Below, in pieces: positions 45,201 to 57,600 of a stretch of DNA of 64,000 nt (the first letter of the stretch is position 1; each line of letters starts with the position of its first letter). The stretch comes from Aquila chrysaetos chrysaetos (lineage: Eukaryota > Chordata > Aves > Accipitriformes > Accipitridae), in contig NC_044030.1 of the NCBI RefSeq assembly GCF_900496995.4, forward strand, positions 76,362,017-76,426,016, given 5' to 3'. The position numbers were made by a program, and so were the translations under genes. The notes under the pieces were generated by a model that worked only from the letters and a program-made list of their open reading frames with translations, was not told the DNA's origin and made no database searches.

Positions 45201-48200
45201 GAATGATTGCTGATATCCCACCACCCACCCCTGTCCGAGACTGTCACCTCCCACCCCAGCTAAACACCCACTTTCACCTCTGCCAGAAACTTGCCAAAGG
45301 CCGTCATGGGACCAAAGACTCCAGCTGGCACCAGATCAGGAGAATTACAAGAAAAACGAGGAAGTGAGGCTGAGCTGTCCCGAGGGTTTCCAGCCATCCT
45401 TGACCGAAATCAAATGTTTAGGCAAAGTTCAGCCCACCAGTTATGGGAATCCTGTATACAGTGACCTATGGTTGGGAAGGGACATCATGGGTGATTGGAT
45501 CCGCATTCAGTCCAGCGTGCAGTGCATCGGTAAGGGAGGCATCAGGCGCAGGATGGTCCTTTGCAGAGTCAGGATGCTGGAATGTGTCTGGGTGAGAGTC
45601 AGCATGGGAAGGTCATGGTTTTCCCTTGGGGCCCGTGCTGTGAGGTTTGATGACCATGGAAGCAGCTCCTGTAAGGCCAGGATGAAATGTGTCCCATTGT
45701 GCTCGCCCATGGCACCAAAGGATGACTGCAGCCACACACCTCAGAGGGTGTGAGAGCAGAAGGACCACTTTGTTGCTCCTTGTGAGCTGTGACGTAGCCC
45801 AGCTGGGGGGACACTGTCCTGCGCTTCCCTCTATTCCAGCCTGCCATGTCCTGATGTTTGAATGAACGGGTGCAGTTGTCTCGCTGGGGGAATTATCCCA
45901 AAAGGTCACATCCAGCTTCTGAGTGCACCATGACCCCAAACTCCTCCTGCTCCCCTACCAGAGAGCTGCAGTGACCAGTTTCAGCCTCTCACTTTGCCTC
46001 CCACCCAGCTGGTGGGGAGCAGGGCTGTCGGACTGCAGCGCCCTTGCACGGCTGGCAGGGGAAGGGGAGGGGGTGACCCTCTTGCAATGTTTCCTTCACA
46101 GACGTCCTCCAGGTTGTCCCTGGGACCTTGGAGGTTTCCAGCACCAGCATCAAACTGAACTGGACCTGCAGGCTCCCTGATGCCTGCCAGCAGGTTCGGG
46201 CCAGGTGCCGGCTGGAAGAGCATTCCACCCTTCCCTGTGAGGCTGAGGAGGTGAAAGGAGAGGAGATGCTCCATGGCCAGGAGGGAACATTTACCTGCCC
46301 CCCTCTGCAGCCCTTCACTGTCTACAGTGTCACCATCTCACTGCTGCCCAGCACGATCCTTTTCACACGGCTCCTCAGAACAAAGGAAACGGGTATGTTT
46401 ACATGAAATGTAAAGGTGCCTTTTGCCCGGCAGCTCAGCCGGAGCATCCACTCCGTGCAGTGATGGTCCTGGGATCAGGGCTGATCGGATCCTGTGGGGC
46501 TCTGGGGAAGGGGCTGTGCAGGGCCCTGGCGCAGAGCACGTCCCCTCCTCGCTCTCCCCCTCCTCACCACACCATTGCTGCTCCTGCTGCTGAAGCACAT
46601 GCAGCCTTTGTGGGGGACAAACCCTGCTCGGGGGGTCCCTTGGCGGACTGTCCCCTGGTCCAGCAGCTGCCTGCACCCTGCTCTGGGCTCAGCCCCTCCT
46701 CACCGTGCCCGTGCGTGACCCCGTCCTCCTGTGCTTCCAGTGCCGGACAAACCGGAGAAGCTGTGGCTGGATCCCAGCACAGGGTCCCTCAGGTGGAAGG
46801 CGCTGCCCTCCTGCAAGGGGGAGATCATCGGATACCAGGTACCAGGGGACCGCAGGCTGCCCGTGGTCTCCCTCGCCTCGCCAGGCACCCCTCTGCCTGG
46901 AGCTCTGTGCAGGCAGCCTGGGGGAGAGGTGTGAGCCCTCCTCGGCCAAGGCCCACCAGCTCTATAGCGCTGGAGTTTCTGGTGGGGTGAGGTCTCCTCC
47001 CGTCTGCAGCCAGCAGCAGCAGCAGCCCCTCTCCGCCGTGCCCCTCCCTGACCATGTGCGGGAGTTCGGTGCTGCTCCCCACCAGCTCCCTGTCCTTCCT
47101 CTAGCTGAACATCACGGCCAGGAGAGCACACGATGGCAGCTTCCTTGAATTCAATCAGGTGTTGGTGAACCAGTCTGCCACTCAGTACACGCCGCCTCAT
47201 CAGATACCTGGAAGCAAATACACAGTGACAGTGCAGGGCCTGACGGCAGCTGGTGCTGGGGCTGCATCACGCCTGGAATTTCGAACCTATGTCTCAGGTA
47301 AAGGTTGTTCTGCCCTAGGTCTGGCTAAGGTGGCCTCCCTGGGAGTGAGCACTGCGCCTGGAGCAGCTTCCAGAGCTGTGTGTGCATGCACCCTGTCCCC
47401 ATCAAGAGAGAGGCAGGGAGTGTGGTCACCCTGAGAGCCCGAGTCGGCAGTGGGCTGTGGGGCTGGGTGAGTCCTGCTTCGAGGGGGTGCGTTGCCTGGT
47501 CCTCAGAGCAGCTGCATCGCTCAGCCCCTGTTTGTGCGTGCGAGAGCAGAGCTGGCCCCGCTACTCTTCCACTAAAGAAGATGATACCCATCCCTGCATA
47601 AGGATGCACTTGGGGCTCAAGGTCAGACAGCACTAGGGCTGCTGAGCCTGGGTCTGTGTGTCCTCTTGCTGTTGAGCGGGCTTTCAGACCCTCCGGTTGC
47701 TTATGGAAGATGGGGCAAGTCCCCGTGCTCCAGAACCTCCCTCTGCCCTGCCCTGCCTTGCAGACGTGAAGGCAGGGGAAGGCTGTGCCTCACTGCCTGT
47801 CCCTGCAGCAGCCAGGACAGCAGAGCCTGGACACGCGTGTCTGCACGCATGCACACACCCAGTGAATGCCAAGGTGGGGGCCATGCTGGCGTGTGGTCCA
47901 GGCTGTGGCACCCGCTCCTGACTGTGTGTTAGTTGCAGGGCAGCCTTTGGGTCTGTGGCCTGGGTCGGTGGTCATAGTAGTGGTGGTGGTGTTGGTGCTG
48001 GTCCCCGTGGCTGCAGGGATCCTGTGCTTTCTGCTGTCCAGGTGAGTAGGCAAAAGACTCGGAGTCGCTGCTCTGCCTAAGGCCATGCTGTGCGGTGGGG
48101 TGGATGGGGATGGAGAGGGGGGTCCCCCAGCTGCTCCCACCCTTCTCTGGGCATGGAGGATGCAGCTGGCTGGTCCTACCGTAGCTCAGCTGTAGGGGCT

Positions 48201-49246
48201 GTGGCTGGGGCTCATAAGCATCTTCCTCGGGGCTGGGGCAGTGACCGTGTGTGCTAAGAGACCCTCTTCCTTGTTGCTATTGCTGCCGCTGCTGCTGTCC
48301 CCTGGGCTGTTGGTGGGCAATGCCTGCCAGCTCACGAGGGGCCCAGAGGGAGGGTGGGCAGAGCCCTCCATGCCTCTGCCGCTGGGTTCCGCAGGGCCCT
48401 GGGCCACATCAGCCTCTCCCCCGACTCAGGACTGCCTTTTGCTTTCCCAGGAAAAGGAAGGCTTTGCCCAGGAAAGCCGAAGAGGATCATTACACAGGTG
48501 GGGTCTGCATCACAAAGGTGGCTGTAGGGCTGGGTTTGGAGCTGGGAGGGAAACAGGTCTATTGCAGGAGAGCCTGTTGCCATCCTGGGGTGGCTGCAGG
48601 CAGCCCAGCTGTCTCTGTCTGACCTGCCAGAGCGGCGCGTCCCACATCTGCTATGCCCAGCCGAGAGCCTCCTCCGGCTGCCTCTTCCAGCAGCTCCTGG
48701 CGGGGGTCCCCCCGTGGTGCCAGTGAGGTTTGGGAGCTGCCCCTCGTGCTCGCCCTGCCCGGGGGAGGCAGTGCCTCTGCCCAGTCCGGCTGCCCTGCTG
48801 GCGTGTGTCCCAGGGTGCCCTGCAGCCCCCAGTGCTGCTGCCCGCCTGCGCCTGCCCTGCGCCTTCGCCCACGGCTCCCGCGTCCCTCAGGCTGTTTCTG
48901 TTGTGTTGTCCCCCCAGAGCTCCAGCCCTATGAGAACTTGGATAATTACTGCGTGATCAAGGGGACTCTTCTGGCAGAGGAAGATGCAGGTAGGACACGG
49001 AGTGCCCTGCCTGTGTTCCCTGACATGGCAGAGAGCGGGTGGAGAGCGGCAGCTCTGGTGACGTGAGCTCCCCGCACTGCCGAGGGCACGCAGCAGCCTC
49101 TGCCCTGGGTGTCCTTTGTCTCCGCAGGTAAAGGTGGCCAGGCTGGAGAGCTGTTGCCCCAGCCCTTGCCTGTTCTGGAGTCCTCAGGAGACAGTCAGAG
49201 CAGTGAGGGAAAGAAGATGGGTCGGATGTCCAACACTCGGTGCTGA
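39285..49246 (+). CDS. gene A: sushi/FN3 type I receptor, phosphatase-free RPTP-like
   Basis: Thirteen exons, all phases consistent: 39285-39396, 42387-42569, 43080-43307, 43746-43988, 44909-45151, 45287-45529, 46102-46392, 46741-46838, 47105-47297, 47939-48041, 48451-48497, 48918-48989, 49128-49246 (2175 nt, 724 aa). Order: signal peptide 1-22; five sushi-like domains (38-98, 99-174, 175-255, 256-336, 337-417), each with the pattern Cys, Cys, Cys, Trp, Cys except the first, which has only two Cys; a Cys-rich FN3-like domain 418-514; an FN3 domain split over two exons 515-611 (GLTAAGAGAAS near its end); membrane segment about 621-644; basic stop-transfer RKRK; tail of 78 residues with HY660, PYENL (Tyr666) and NYCVI (Tyr672). 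The FN3 part resembles R2B receptor phosphatases, but no phosphatase domain follows. I know no named gene with this layout. A surface receptor that may signal through tail tyrosines is inferred. Confidence 0.8.
44909..45529 (+). repeat. tandem exon duplication of sushi-like domains 4 and 5
   Basis: Exons 44909-45151 and 45287-45529 and their acceptor flanks are very similar; the proteins differ at about ten of 81 positions. The intron between them is only 135 bp. Both are also the closest relatives of the single sushi exon of gene B (53316-53558). Confidence 0.85.
46426..46925 (+). repeat. 500-bp tract identical to gene B
   Basis: By eye, this tract and 55335-55832 have no difference. It spans part of intron 7, exon 46741-46838 and the start of intron 8. 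The next exon pair (47105-47297 against 57093-57285) has diverged widely, which points to recent sequence conversion. Confidence 0.8.
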
Positions 49247-49620
49247 TGGCACTTCCCATAGTCCCTTCTCGAGGCCTGGTGTTCCCAGGCTGGAAGCAGG
49301 ACCTCATATAGCTTGTGCTGGGTTATTGCTCCCCCTCAAACTTCCTCCCTCATCAAGCTCCAGCATCTTCTGTCACAGAGCAGGAGCAGCCCAAGCCTTG
49401 TGCCAGCAAGGATGTGTTCTGGTGGTCCTCCAGTGCTCTGGCAAAGACATCTCACCCTCATTCTAGTGCCTGCAAGTGTCCTCTGAGACTGAAGCAGCTA
49501 GCTGGGTCCCAACTTCTCTTTCCCCACGCCATATCCCCATATGCATCTAGACCCCAGCCTCTGCTTGAGTTTGGCCCAACTGCACTGCCCTCGCAGTTGT
49601 GCTGCTGTGTCCAAAGAACC

Positions 49621-49626
49621 AATAAA
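49621..49626 (+). terminator. polyadenylation signal of gene A
   Basis: AATAAA followed after about 12-20 bp by a GT-rich stretch (TTGTTCTGGTGTGC), 375 bp after the stop codon. Confidence 0.65.
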
Positions 49627-50900
49627 TTGTTCTGGTGTGCAGGGGCTGCCTGCCCCGTGACAGCTCCCACCTTGTCGTGGTTCCTCCCTGTTTTGTGTGT
49701 GAAAGCCGTGTCCCTTTGGAGGAGCTCGGACTAGGCTTTTCCAGCCCCCAACAACCCTGAGGAAGCGCGCCTGAGAAGCTGTGTGCTCCCAGAGCAAGGC
49801 TTTGGGTTGCTACTTTCCCTCCTCCCCATCCTACAAGTAGCATGGTCTCAACTAGGCCTAGCTGGACCTCTGTGTTGGTCTGTGACCCCCTCCGTGGGTG
49901 TTGGTGCTCATTTCCCATTTTGTGAGGTGCAGCCATCCCTGGCTTTCTTGGGAAATCCCCATCCTGCAGCCTTTGGGATCTGCTCCATCTCAGCTGCTGC
50001 TGCCGCCCCAGCGCAGCCTCCAGCAGCCACTGTCTCTCCTGTGCTGGGGGATGCTGGTGCCCAGTGCAGCCTGGAGATTGAGGGGCAGCCCGAAGGCTCT
50101 CCTTGGTGAGGAGGATACTGCTGGAAGATGGGGCAATCGACCGCTCTCTTCTCCAGCCTTTTTTTTTTAGCCTGGGATGACCTGCATGTGCCAGTAAAGA
50201 CATGTTTTGGCAGTCCTTCATATGAGCTGTCTGACCACCACCGCGGCACTGCAGCTGGCCCCCGAGACCAAAGCATCTCCTTCTCATGGAGCTTTGTTGG
50301 TCTGACCTGTGTGCCTGATGGAGCTGCTCTTGATGGGTGTTGAGCAGAGAGGGGAAGAGGGAGCTTGACCCCGTGTGGCTGCTGCTGGTTGAGAAAGTGG
50401 AAAGCGCAGGGTTGGGATATGGGGAAATGGAGGGTTGGTTTGTGCTCCTGCCCCCTCCTGTGTTGCCCCGCTCCCCACTCCGTATCCCCATATCCAGTCA
50501 GTCCCTGGGCTGTCAGCCTCATGACTGCCTGCTCTGTCTGACAACCTGATGGTTTGGAGGGGGGTGCTAGCCCCCCCCGCCCCAGCTCCTGCCTGGTCCC
50601 CTCATTGCCCTTGTGGGGCCATGTTCCCTGTGGGATGCTGAGCTCACTGCACATGGTTGAGGGGAGGCCATGGACAGGGTTGCTGTGGCCTGGAGCTGTG
50701 GCTGACAGCCTCCCCAGGCCTTCAGGGCTGCGCTGTGCAGCTCTGACGTGCGTTTGGACGGGGCGTGCGTTGGGAACCAGTGAGTGGTGGTGCTCCCCGC
50801 GTTCGTTCTGGGCAGGAGTGTGTCCTGTGCATGTGCCGCGGGCAAAGCTGATGGACGAGCCTGGTCTTTGCTCCTCTGCAGCCCCCGTGTCTGATCACCC

Positions 50901-51528
50901 AGTCCTCTGGGATCTGAGACATCCCATGTGGGGCTATGGGAGGTTCTGGAGGAAAAGAAAAGCGGGAGCTGCTGTGGAGCAAGGGGGATGGTTTAGTAGC
51001 TCTGAGTGAGGGTTTCCTCAGGCACTCAGCTGGCACTGGAGGGCAGGGTGGTCTGCACCCTTGGGGACAGAGGAGAGTGTTGCCAGGCGGTGGGGGAGGA
51101 AGAGGAGAGGAGGCAGCTGGGGATGAAGGAGCAGGGAAGGATGAGCAGGTGTGTGTTGAGTGTGTCTTTCAGAAGGGCCAAGGACTGTTTCAGGACTTGA
51201 GGTACTCCTTGCAGCTCACTTCCCCATTCCTGTCCCTGCTTCCCTATGTGCTTTCTCAGAAGTCCTCCATCTCCTGTGATCACTGAGGGGAAGTGCAGTG
51301 ACTCATCACAACTCTAAAACCCATGCAGTGGCATTGGGAAGCACACAGATATTGCCTCAGAAATAGGAGCAGCACTTTGTGAATGCACTCTGGTAACTAG
51401 GAGGGTTTTGTGGGGAAACTCCGGGATCTTGACAGGTGTTCCTCTGTTGAATACCAGAGCCTGGATGCCCCTGGGGAAAAAAGGCAGCAAAAGGCAGCAG
51501 CACTGACACTGATGGGAGGGTCCCTCCC
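50901..51528. other. interval between units A and B
   Basis: No exon or named repeat is supported. It joins the 3' flank of unit A to the leader flank of unit B. Confidence 0.35.
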
Positions 51529-51674
51529 AGGAAGCCTCCTGTACCTCATAAGATTTCCACACGTGTCTGTTTCCTTCCTGTTGTTGCAAGTCTTGCAGTC
51601 AGTCACAGATGCCTGGGCTCAGAGGCAGCGAGTGGGGCTGAGGTTTCAGTCCTGCCTGGGGACTTCATGCTAGC

Positions 51675-54600
51675 ATGGCCCTGCAGTTGCTGGCTCTGAG
51701 GTTTCTCCTGGTCCTTTTATATCTGCTGCCAGCACAGGGCCAGGAAGAACCTGATCCCAAGGTCCAAGGAGTCCCCTGGAAAACAGGTAAGAAGCAGTTC
51801 CTCCTCTTCCCTGGAGAGATTTTGCTGCTCTTCCTCCTGCAAGTTTGATGTGCATCTTTACTGCCGGCAGCCCTGGGCTGGAGCCCAGGTGGACCCCTGA
51901 GGACTGTGTCAGCTGGGGCATCTGCTGTCTCCGGGAGACCCCGGGGGGAAGGAGCCACAGTGGGGTTTGGGTGTACTGGGGGTGCTGTGAGACGGATGGG
52001 ATTGGGCTGGGCAGTTGGGGATGGGTCCATGCCCTGCACCGAGCCAGTTGCCAGTCGTTCCCTGGAGGCTGCAGGCATGAATCAGGCATGAATTCATGCA
52101 TAGTGCGTCAGGGGGAAGGGTCTTCAGGGAGCAGGGCTACCACTTTCTGTACACACCCTATCCCCATGTGTGCCCGAGGGACACTGTGCCTGCTGAGAGC
52201 AGAGCAAAAGGGAACTTGCTGCCGCTTTGCCAGCTGGATGGGCCTGGGCATGGGGAGCGTCTGTGTGCCTGGGCATGGGGTAGGTCGTAGCAGTGTGTCA
52301 GCGGGACACAGATGCTGGTTGCCGTGCTCAGCTGGGCATCTTTTGCTTTGTGCAATCGGGGTTGTTTGAGAGCAAAGCCTGACCATAAGTGGCTTGTTCC
52401 CCAGCATGTCTGTACTTTTTCATGGCTGTTCAGAAGATGGTCTGAACCTTGTGAGATCCCTTCTCTGCCCCTTTGGGAGAAGGAAGATTGTATTTTAAGC
52501 ACTCCGAGGACTCCCAGAGCCCCTTGCAGAGGCTGGAACAGGGAAGTGCTCCTTCCCAGGTGCCAGCATCTTTGCCTGTAAGAATCATTGCCACAAAGCC
52601 TCCCCCCACAGCACTCAGCAAACTTCTGGGACAGGCTGTACCTGCTCAGCCTGGAGGATGGTGAATGTGGTGAGGAGGGGATGTGGAGGAGGGAGCAGGG
52701 CTTGTGGCAGGGAAAAAGGGCAGGGGCTGTGGTAAAGCAGAGGATGTGAATGGAGAAGGCATTGCTCATCCCCATGTTCCACTGCACGGTGACATGGGGC
52801 AGTAGGAGAGTAGTCGAGGGACTGACTGAGCCAGCACAGGGACCCCTGAAGTGTAACAGGGACATCTCTGATCCCTGTGGGAAGGATGAGCCATGGCTGG
52901 AGAGATGTGCATCCCAGCAGGGCTGGTGGTGCCATGGCCCATCAAGGGCAGCCTGAGCTGGGGTGGGTGACATGTCTGAATGAGTGGCTGGAGGGAGTCT
53001 CCTAGTGCAGGGGTGATTGTCCTGGGAAGCTCCCTGCTGTGGGCTGTGGACTGTGGAAGAGGGAATATAGTGTCCCTGGACACAAGGATGAATGGGGAAG
53101 GTTCCTGGATGAGTGATCATTCACACTTCTGGTACACAAGGAGAGCTCCCTCCCAAGAAGCCTTGCCTGCGCGTCATATCCTGGCAGATGGACATGTCAT
53201 TTTCCCTCTCCCTTCACGGGCTGGATGGATTGCTGGGGATTTCTCTCCCACTGCCCACACATGCCCCACCTCATCACCTCCCACCCCAACTAACACCCAC
53301 TTTAACCTCTGCCAGAAATGTGCCAAAGACCCCGATGGGACTCAAGACTCCGGCTGGCACCAGACCAGGAGAATTACAAGAAGAATGAAGAAGTGATGTT
53401 GAGTTGCATTGATGGTTTCCAGGCGCCCTTCACCCATGTCAAATGTTCAAATCAAGTCCAGTACATCAGTTATGGGAAACCTGTATTCCAAGAAGTTTGG
53501 CTTGGAAAGGACAGCAGCAGTAAATGGATTCGCATTCGGTCCAGCGTGGAGTGCATTGGTAAGGGAGGCATCAGGAGCTCTCCTGGCTGCCCTGCTCTGC
53601 CCTTCCTAAGCAGGGGAAGGCAGGCTGTGCATGCACAGGTTTCAGGCTCTTTGCCTGCCTGGGGAAATGGTAGGTGCTGCTGAAGGCCGTGCCGAGGCAG
53701 CCCCTGAGCCTGCCCTGGGTCTCGCCTGCGGTTCACCTGTGGGTGGGAGGTTCTTGCTGGACATGCAGGTCATAAGGGTATCTCTGAGGGCTTCTGGCAA
53801 GAGTATGTGCACGAAGGAGAGAAGCATGGGAGAGCTATGTGTGGTGGAATTTGTGGTCTGCATGGCATCACGGTTGGTGCAGGGGGATGAGTGGGCTCTG
53901 CTGCCTGTGTCCTCTCAGACCAGGCAGCTGTGAGTACCACAGCTTGCTCCCTGTAGGCTGGTGCCCTCCAGGCTCTGTGTCACGGTGGGCACAGGCTTGG
54001 CACCATCTTCTCACAGCTTGGGGCACGGAGGAGTGCTCTAAGGGAGAACAGGGCAATAGCGGGCTGATTTGGGAACCCGGAGAGAAGTCCCTGAAGTTTT
54101 GAAAACAATAGTCTTCTGCTGCTCCCCAGCTCACTGAGGGCCACGAGACCTGGGCCACAGCAAGAGGCCTTGGGGCTGGTTCCCCACAGGCAGCTGTGAG
54201 CATGGGTAGTGTGGGGAGGTCTGTGGGAGGGGAAAGGGATGCTTCTTTTGTGACCCACCCCAAGGGACAGTTCCGTGCATGGCCCAAGCTTTCAGGGTAT
54301 CCCCCCTGGTGCCCTTAGCTGCTTTGCTGACTTCTTGTGGCAGGTTCCTAAGACATGAAATAGCCCTGGCTTCTTAGATGATGCCACAAGGCACCAGCAT
54401 CAAACGCTGGTACATCAGTCACTGTGCAAGCTTTGTGCACAGTATGAGCCCGTTGTGGGTGCCCCAGTCCCTCAAGCTCCTGCTCCTTGCCTTTCCAGGG
54501 AGGCTTGGGGGAAGCAGCACAGGGCCCTTTTCCTCCTGATCCCTTTCCTGGGGATGTGGTGTAGGAGAGCTACTCCATGTAGTGTCCTAGAGCTCCATCT

Positions 54601-57600
54601 CTCACTATACTGTCAGGCAAAATAAGCCTTTCTCCTGGGGTCTATGCAGAGCACGAAAGGGCTAGGTCTCTCTAAGAGCTGCATCTGTTGGACTGTAGAG
54701 ATGCTAAGACCCACAGACACCTCAGTTTTGACTCAGTGGGGAAAACTGCCTTGAGCAATAGTAGTCCACACATTCACCCACATTCGTTCCTGTCCAGACT
54801 CCTCCTGCTCCCCTACCAAAGAGCTGGAGTGACCAGTTTCAGCCTCTCGCTTTGCCTCCCACCCAGCTGGTGGGGAGCAGGGCTGTCGGACTGCAGCGCC
54901 CTTGCACGGCTGGCAGGGGAAGGGGAGGGGGTGACCCTCTTGCAATGTTTCCTTCACAGACGTCCTCCAGGTTGTCCCTGGGACCTTGGAGGTTTCCAGC
55001 ACCAGCATCAAACTGAACTGGACCTGCAGGCTCCCTGATGCCTGCCAGCAGGTTCGGGCCAGGTGCCGGCTGGAAAAGAACTCCTCCCTTCCCTGTGAGG
55101 CTGAGGAGGTGAAAGGAGAGGAGATGCTCCATGGCCAGGAGGGAACATTTACCTGCCCCCCTCTGCAGCCCTTCACTGACTACAGTATCACTATGTACCT
55201 GCCCCCCAGCACGATCCTTTTCACATGGGTTGCCAGGACAGAGGAAACAGGTATGTGCACATGAGTATAGGAGAGAAGGGACAGTCCTGGGCTGTGTCAC
55301 AGGCCGGGGAGGTCGATAAACGTCCCCTTCACCCGGCAGCTCAGCCGGAGCATCCACTCCGTGCAGTGATGGTCCTGGGATCAGGGCTGATCGGATCCTG
55401 TGGGGCTCTGGGGAAGGGGCTGTGCAGGGCCCTGGCGCAGAGCACGTCCCCTCCTCGCTCTCCCCCTCCTCACCACACCATTGCTGCTCCTGCTGCTGAA
55501 GCACATGCAGCCTTTGTGGGGGACAAACCCTGCTCGGGGGGTCCCTTGGCGGACTGTCCCCTGGTCCAGCAGCTGCCTGCACCCTGCTCTGGGCTCAGCC
55601 CCTCCTCACCGTGCCCGTGCGTGACCCCGTCCTCCTGTGCTTCCAGTGCCGGACAAACCGGAGAAGCTGTGGCTGGATCCCAGCACAGGGTCCCTCAGGT
55701 GGAAGGCGCTGCCCTCCTGCAAGGGGGAGATCATCGGATACCAGGTACCAGGGGACCGCAGGCTGCCCGTGGTCTCCCTCGCCTCGCCAGGCACCCCTCT
55801 GCCTGGAGCTCTGTGCAGGCAGCCTGGGGGAGAGCGGGGAAGGGAAAGCCGTGATGACCCCCAGTTCCCAGCCAGTCCAGCTGAGTGTCTGGCTGTGATG
55901 AGCACGAACGTTTTCTCTCTCACCCTCAACGTTCCTGGTGCTGCGGAGTTGCCCGGAGAGGTGGTGGGTGCTCCCCGGCCTCCGGGCTTCCTCCCCGCGT
56001 CCGCTCAGCCTGGGGTTTGGCAGACGGGGGCTTGGTGTGCAGCACTTGTTGACATGTCTGCTGGGGTGGCCTCCCAGGATTTCCTCTGCCTCTTGCGTGC
56101 TTGTTTCTGGTTCCTGCCGCAGAGAAGTCTGTAGTCTGAGTCATCCTCTGAAAACCCCTCTTCTTTTGGGAGAGTTGCACCGGTCCTTTGAGTTCTCCTT
56201 AGCGTGTGGCTCAAAGGGCCTCGTCCGTCTGCGGGTTTGGGGCTCTTCCCACAGTGCAGCCCTGCTCTCTAGCACTGAGGCGGGGTGAGACCCTTACCAG
56301 CGTGCCCTATGCCCTCTCTGGGCACAGACCTCTCCGTGGGGTGACAGGGACCCAGACGTGCCGGTTCGTCGCGCCCCTCCGACCTCTTTGCTGGAGAAAG
56401 GGGCAAACAGGGGCCCTGGCGGCATTGCTTGCGGGTCTGTCCCAGCCGGTTACCTGCTCCCGGACACCTCTGTTTGCGAAAAGAATCCTTTTTTTCCTGC
56501 CTTCAGGTAGCTCCTTATTTGCATATTCCCAAGGTGCCATTTCCATAAAGACCCCGAGAGCAGTGAGGGTGGCCCGGGATCTCGTGGCAAATTCAGACGA
56601 CGCGCATGGGGAGCCCCCGTAACTCTGGCTTCCCCTTTTCAAGCAGACAAAGCCTTCAGAGCCCGAGCTTGCACGGGAGGAAAGAGCAGTTCAGGGCTCC
56701 TCTTGCGGGGGGTGTCACCGGGGTGCCTGCGGTGTTGCAATACCACAGCAGCGACCTGGCCTCGGGCTCACCACGCGTATATACGCCTCTTGGAAGAGAC
56801 AGGCTCCCTCGTGCCCGCAGCTCTTCACAGAGCCTTGGTCCTTTGCTCACAGGGGCAGCTGCTCCGACACCCTGAGCGCTGGCTCCGGAGCCCTCCTCTC
56901 CTCCTCTCGTCTGCTTCGAGGTCCACGCGCGGGGGCCAAGGCTCCCCTCCGGGAGCCGTCCAGAGCTGGAGCGGGCGCAGGGGAGGGAGGGGAGGCTCGC
57001 AGGGCTGCTTCGCTCCGTCTCGGTGTGCTGCGGGCAGGTTCCCAGAGGGCCGGTGGGAGCTGCCGCCCTCCAGCTCTGCGCCCTGTCCCCAGCTGAACGT
57101 GACGGCCAGGAGCGCGCAGGACGGCAGCTTTCTGGAGATGGAGCGACTGCGGCTGAGCAGCTCCGCCACGGAGCACCCGCTGCCCGAGCGCAGCCCCGGC
57201 AGCAGCTACGCGGTGGCCATGCGGGGACTCACGGCAGCCGGAGCCGGGGCTGCGTCGCTCTGGGAGTTTCAGACCGACGGCTCGGGTGAGGCTCGCCGCG
57301 TCCCGGCCCCTCCGCGGAGGGGCGGCCGCGGCGTGCGCCCCGGCTGAGGCAGCTCTCCGTCCCCAGCCCCGCGGGCTCCCGGCCGGCGCCGGGGAGCCCG
57401 GGCACGGAGCAGCCGTGCTCCGCAGCCGGCGCTGCCCGGGGCTGCCCCCGCTCCCCACGCAGCCCCCGCGGCGCTGCCCGCTGACGCTTCTGCCCCGGCC
57501 TCCCCCTCCAGACACCCCGCGCCCTCTCGACATCAGCTGCCGCGGCGTGCGTGACATCTCCCCGTCCCGAGGGACCGCTGTGCTTCCCCTCCGCCCCGTC

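Larger units (their letters stand above)
39148..50900 (+). repeat. tandem segmental duplication, unit A
   Basis: The unit carries gene A with about 0.14 kb of leader flank and about 1.3 kb of 3' flank. The 3' flank at 50520-50890 is similar to 59900-60270 behind gene B (shared GACTGCCTGCT and CCTCATTGCCCTTGTGGGG words). The partner unit is at about 51529-60270. Confidence 0.7.
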
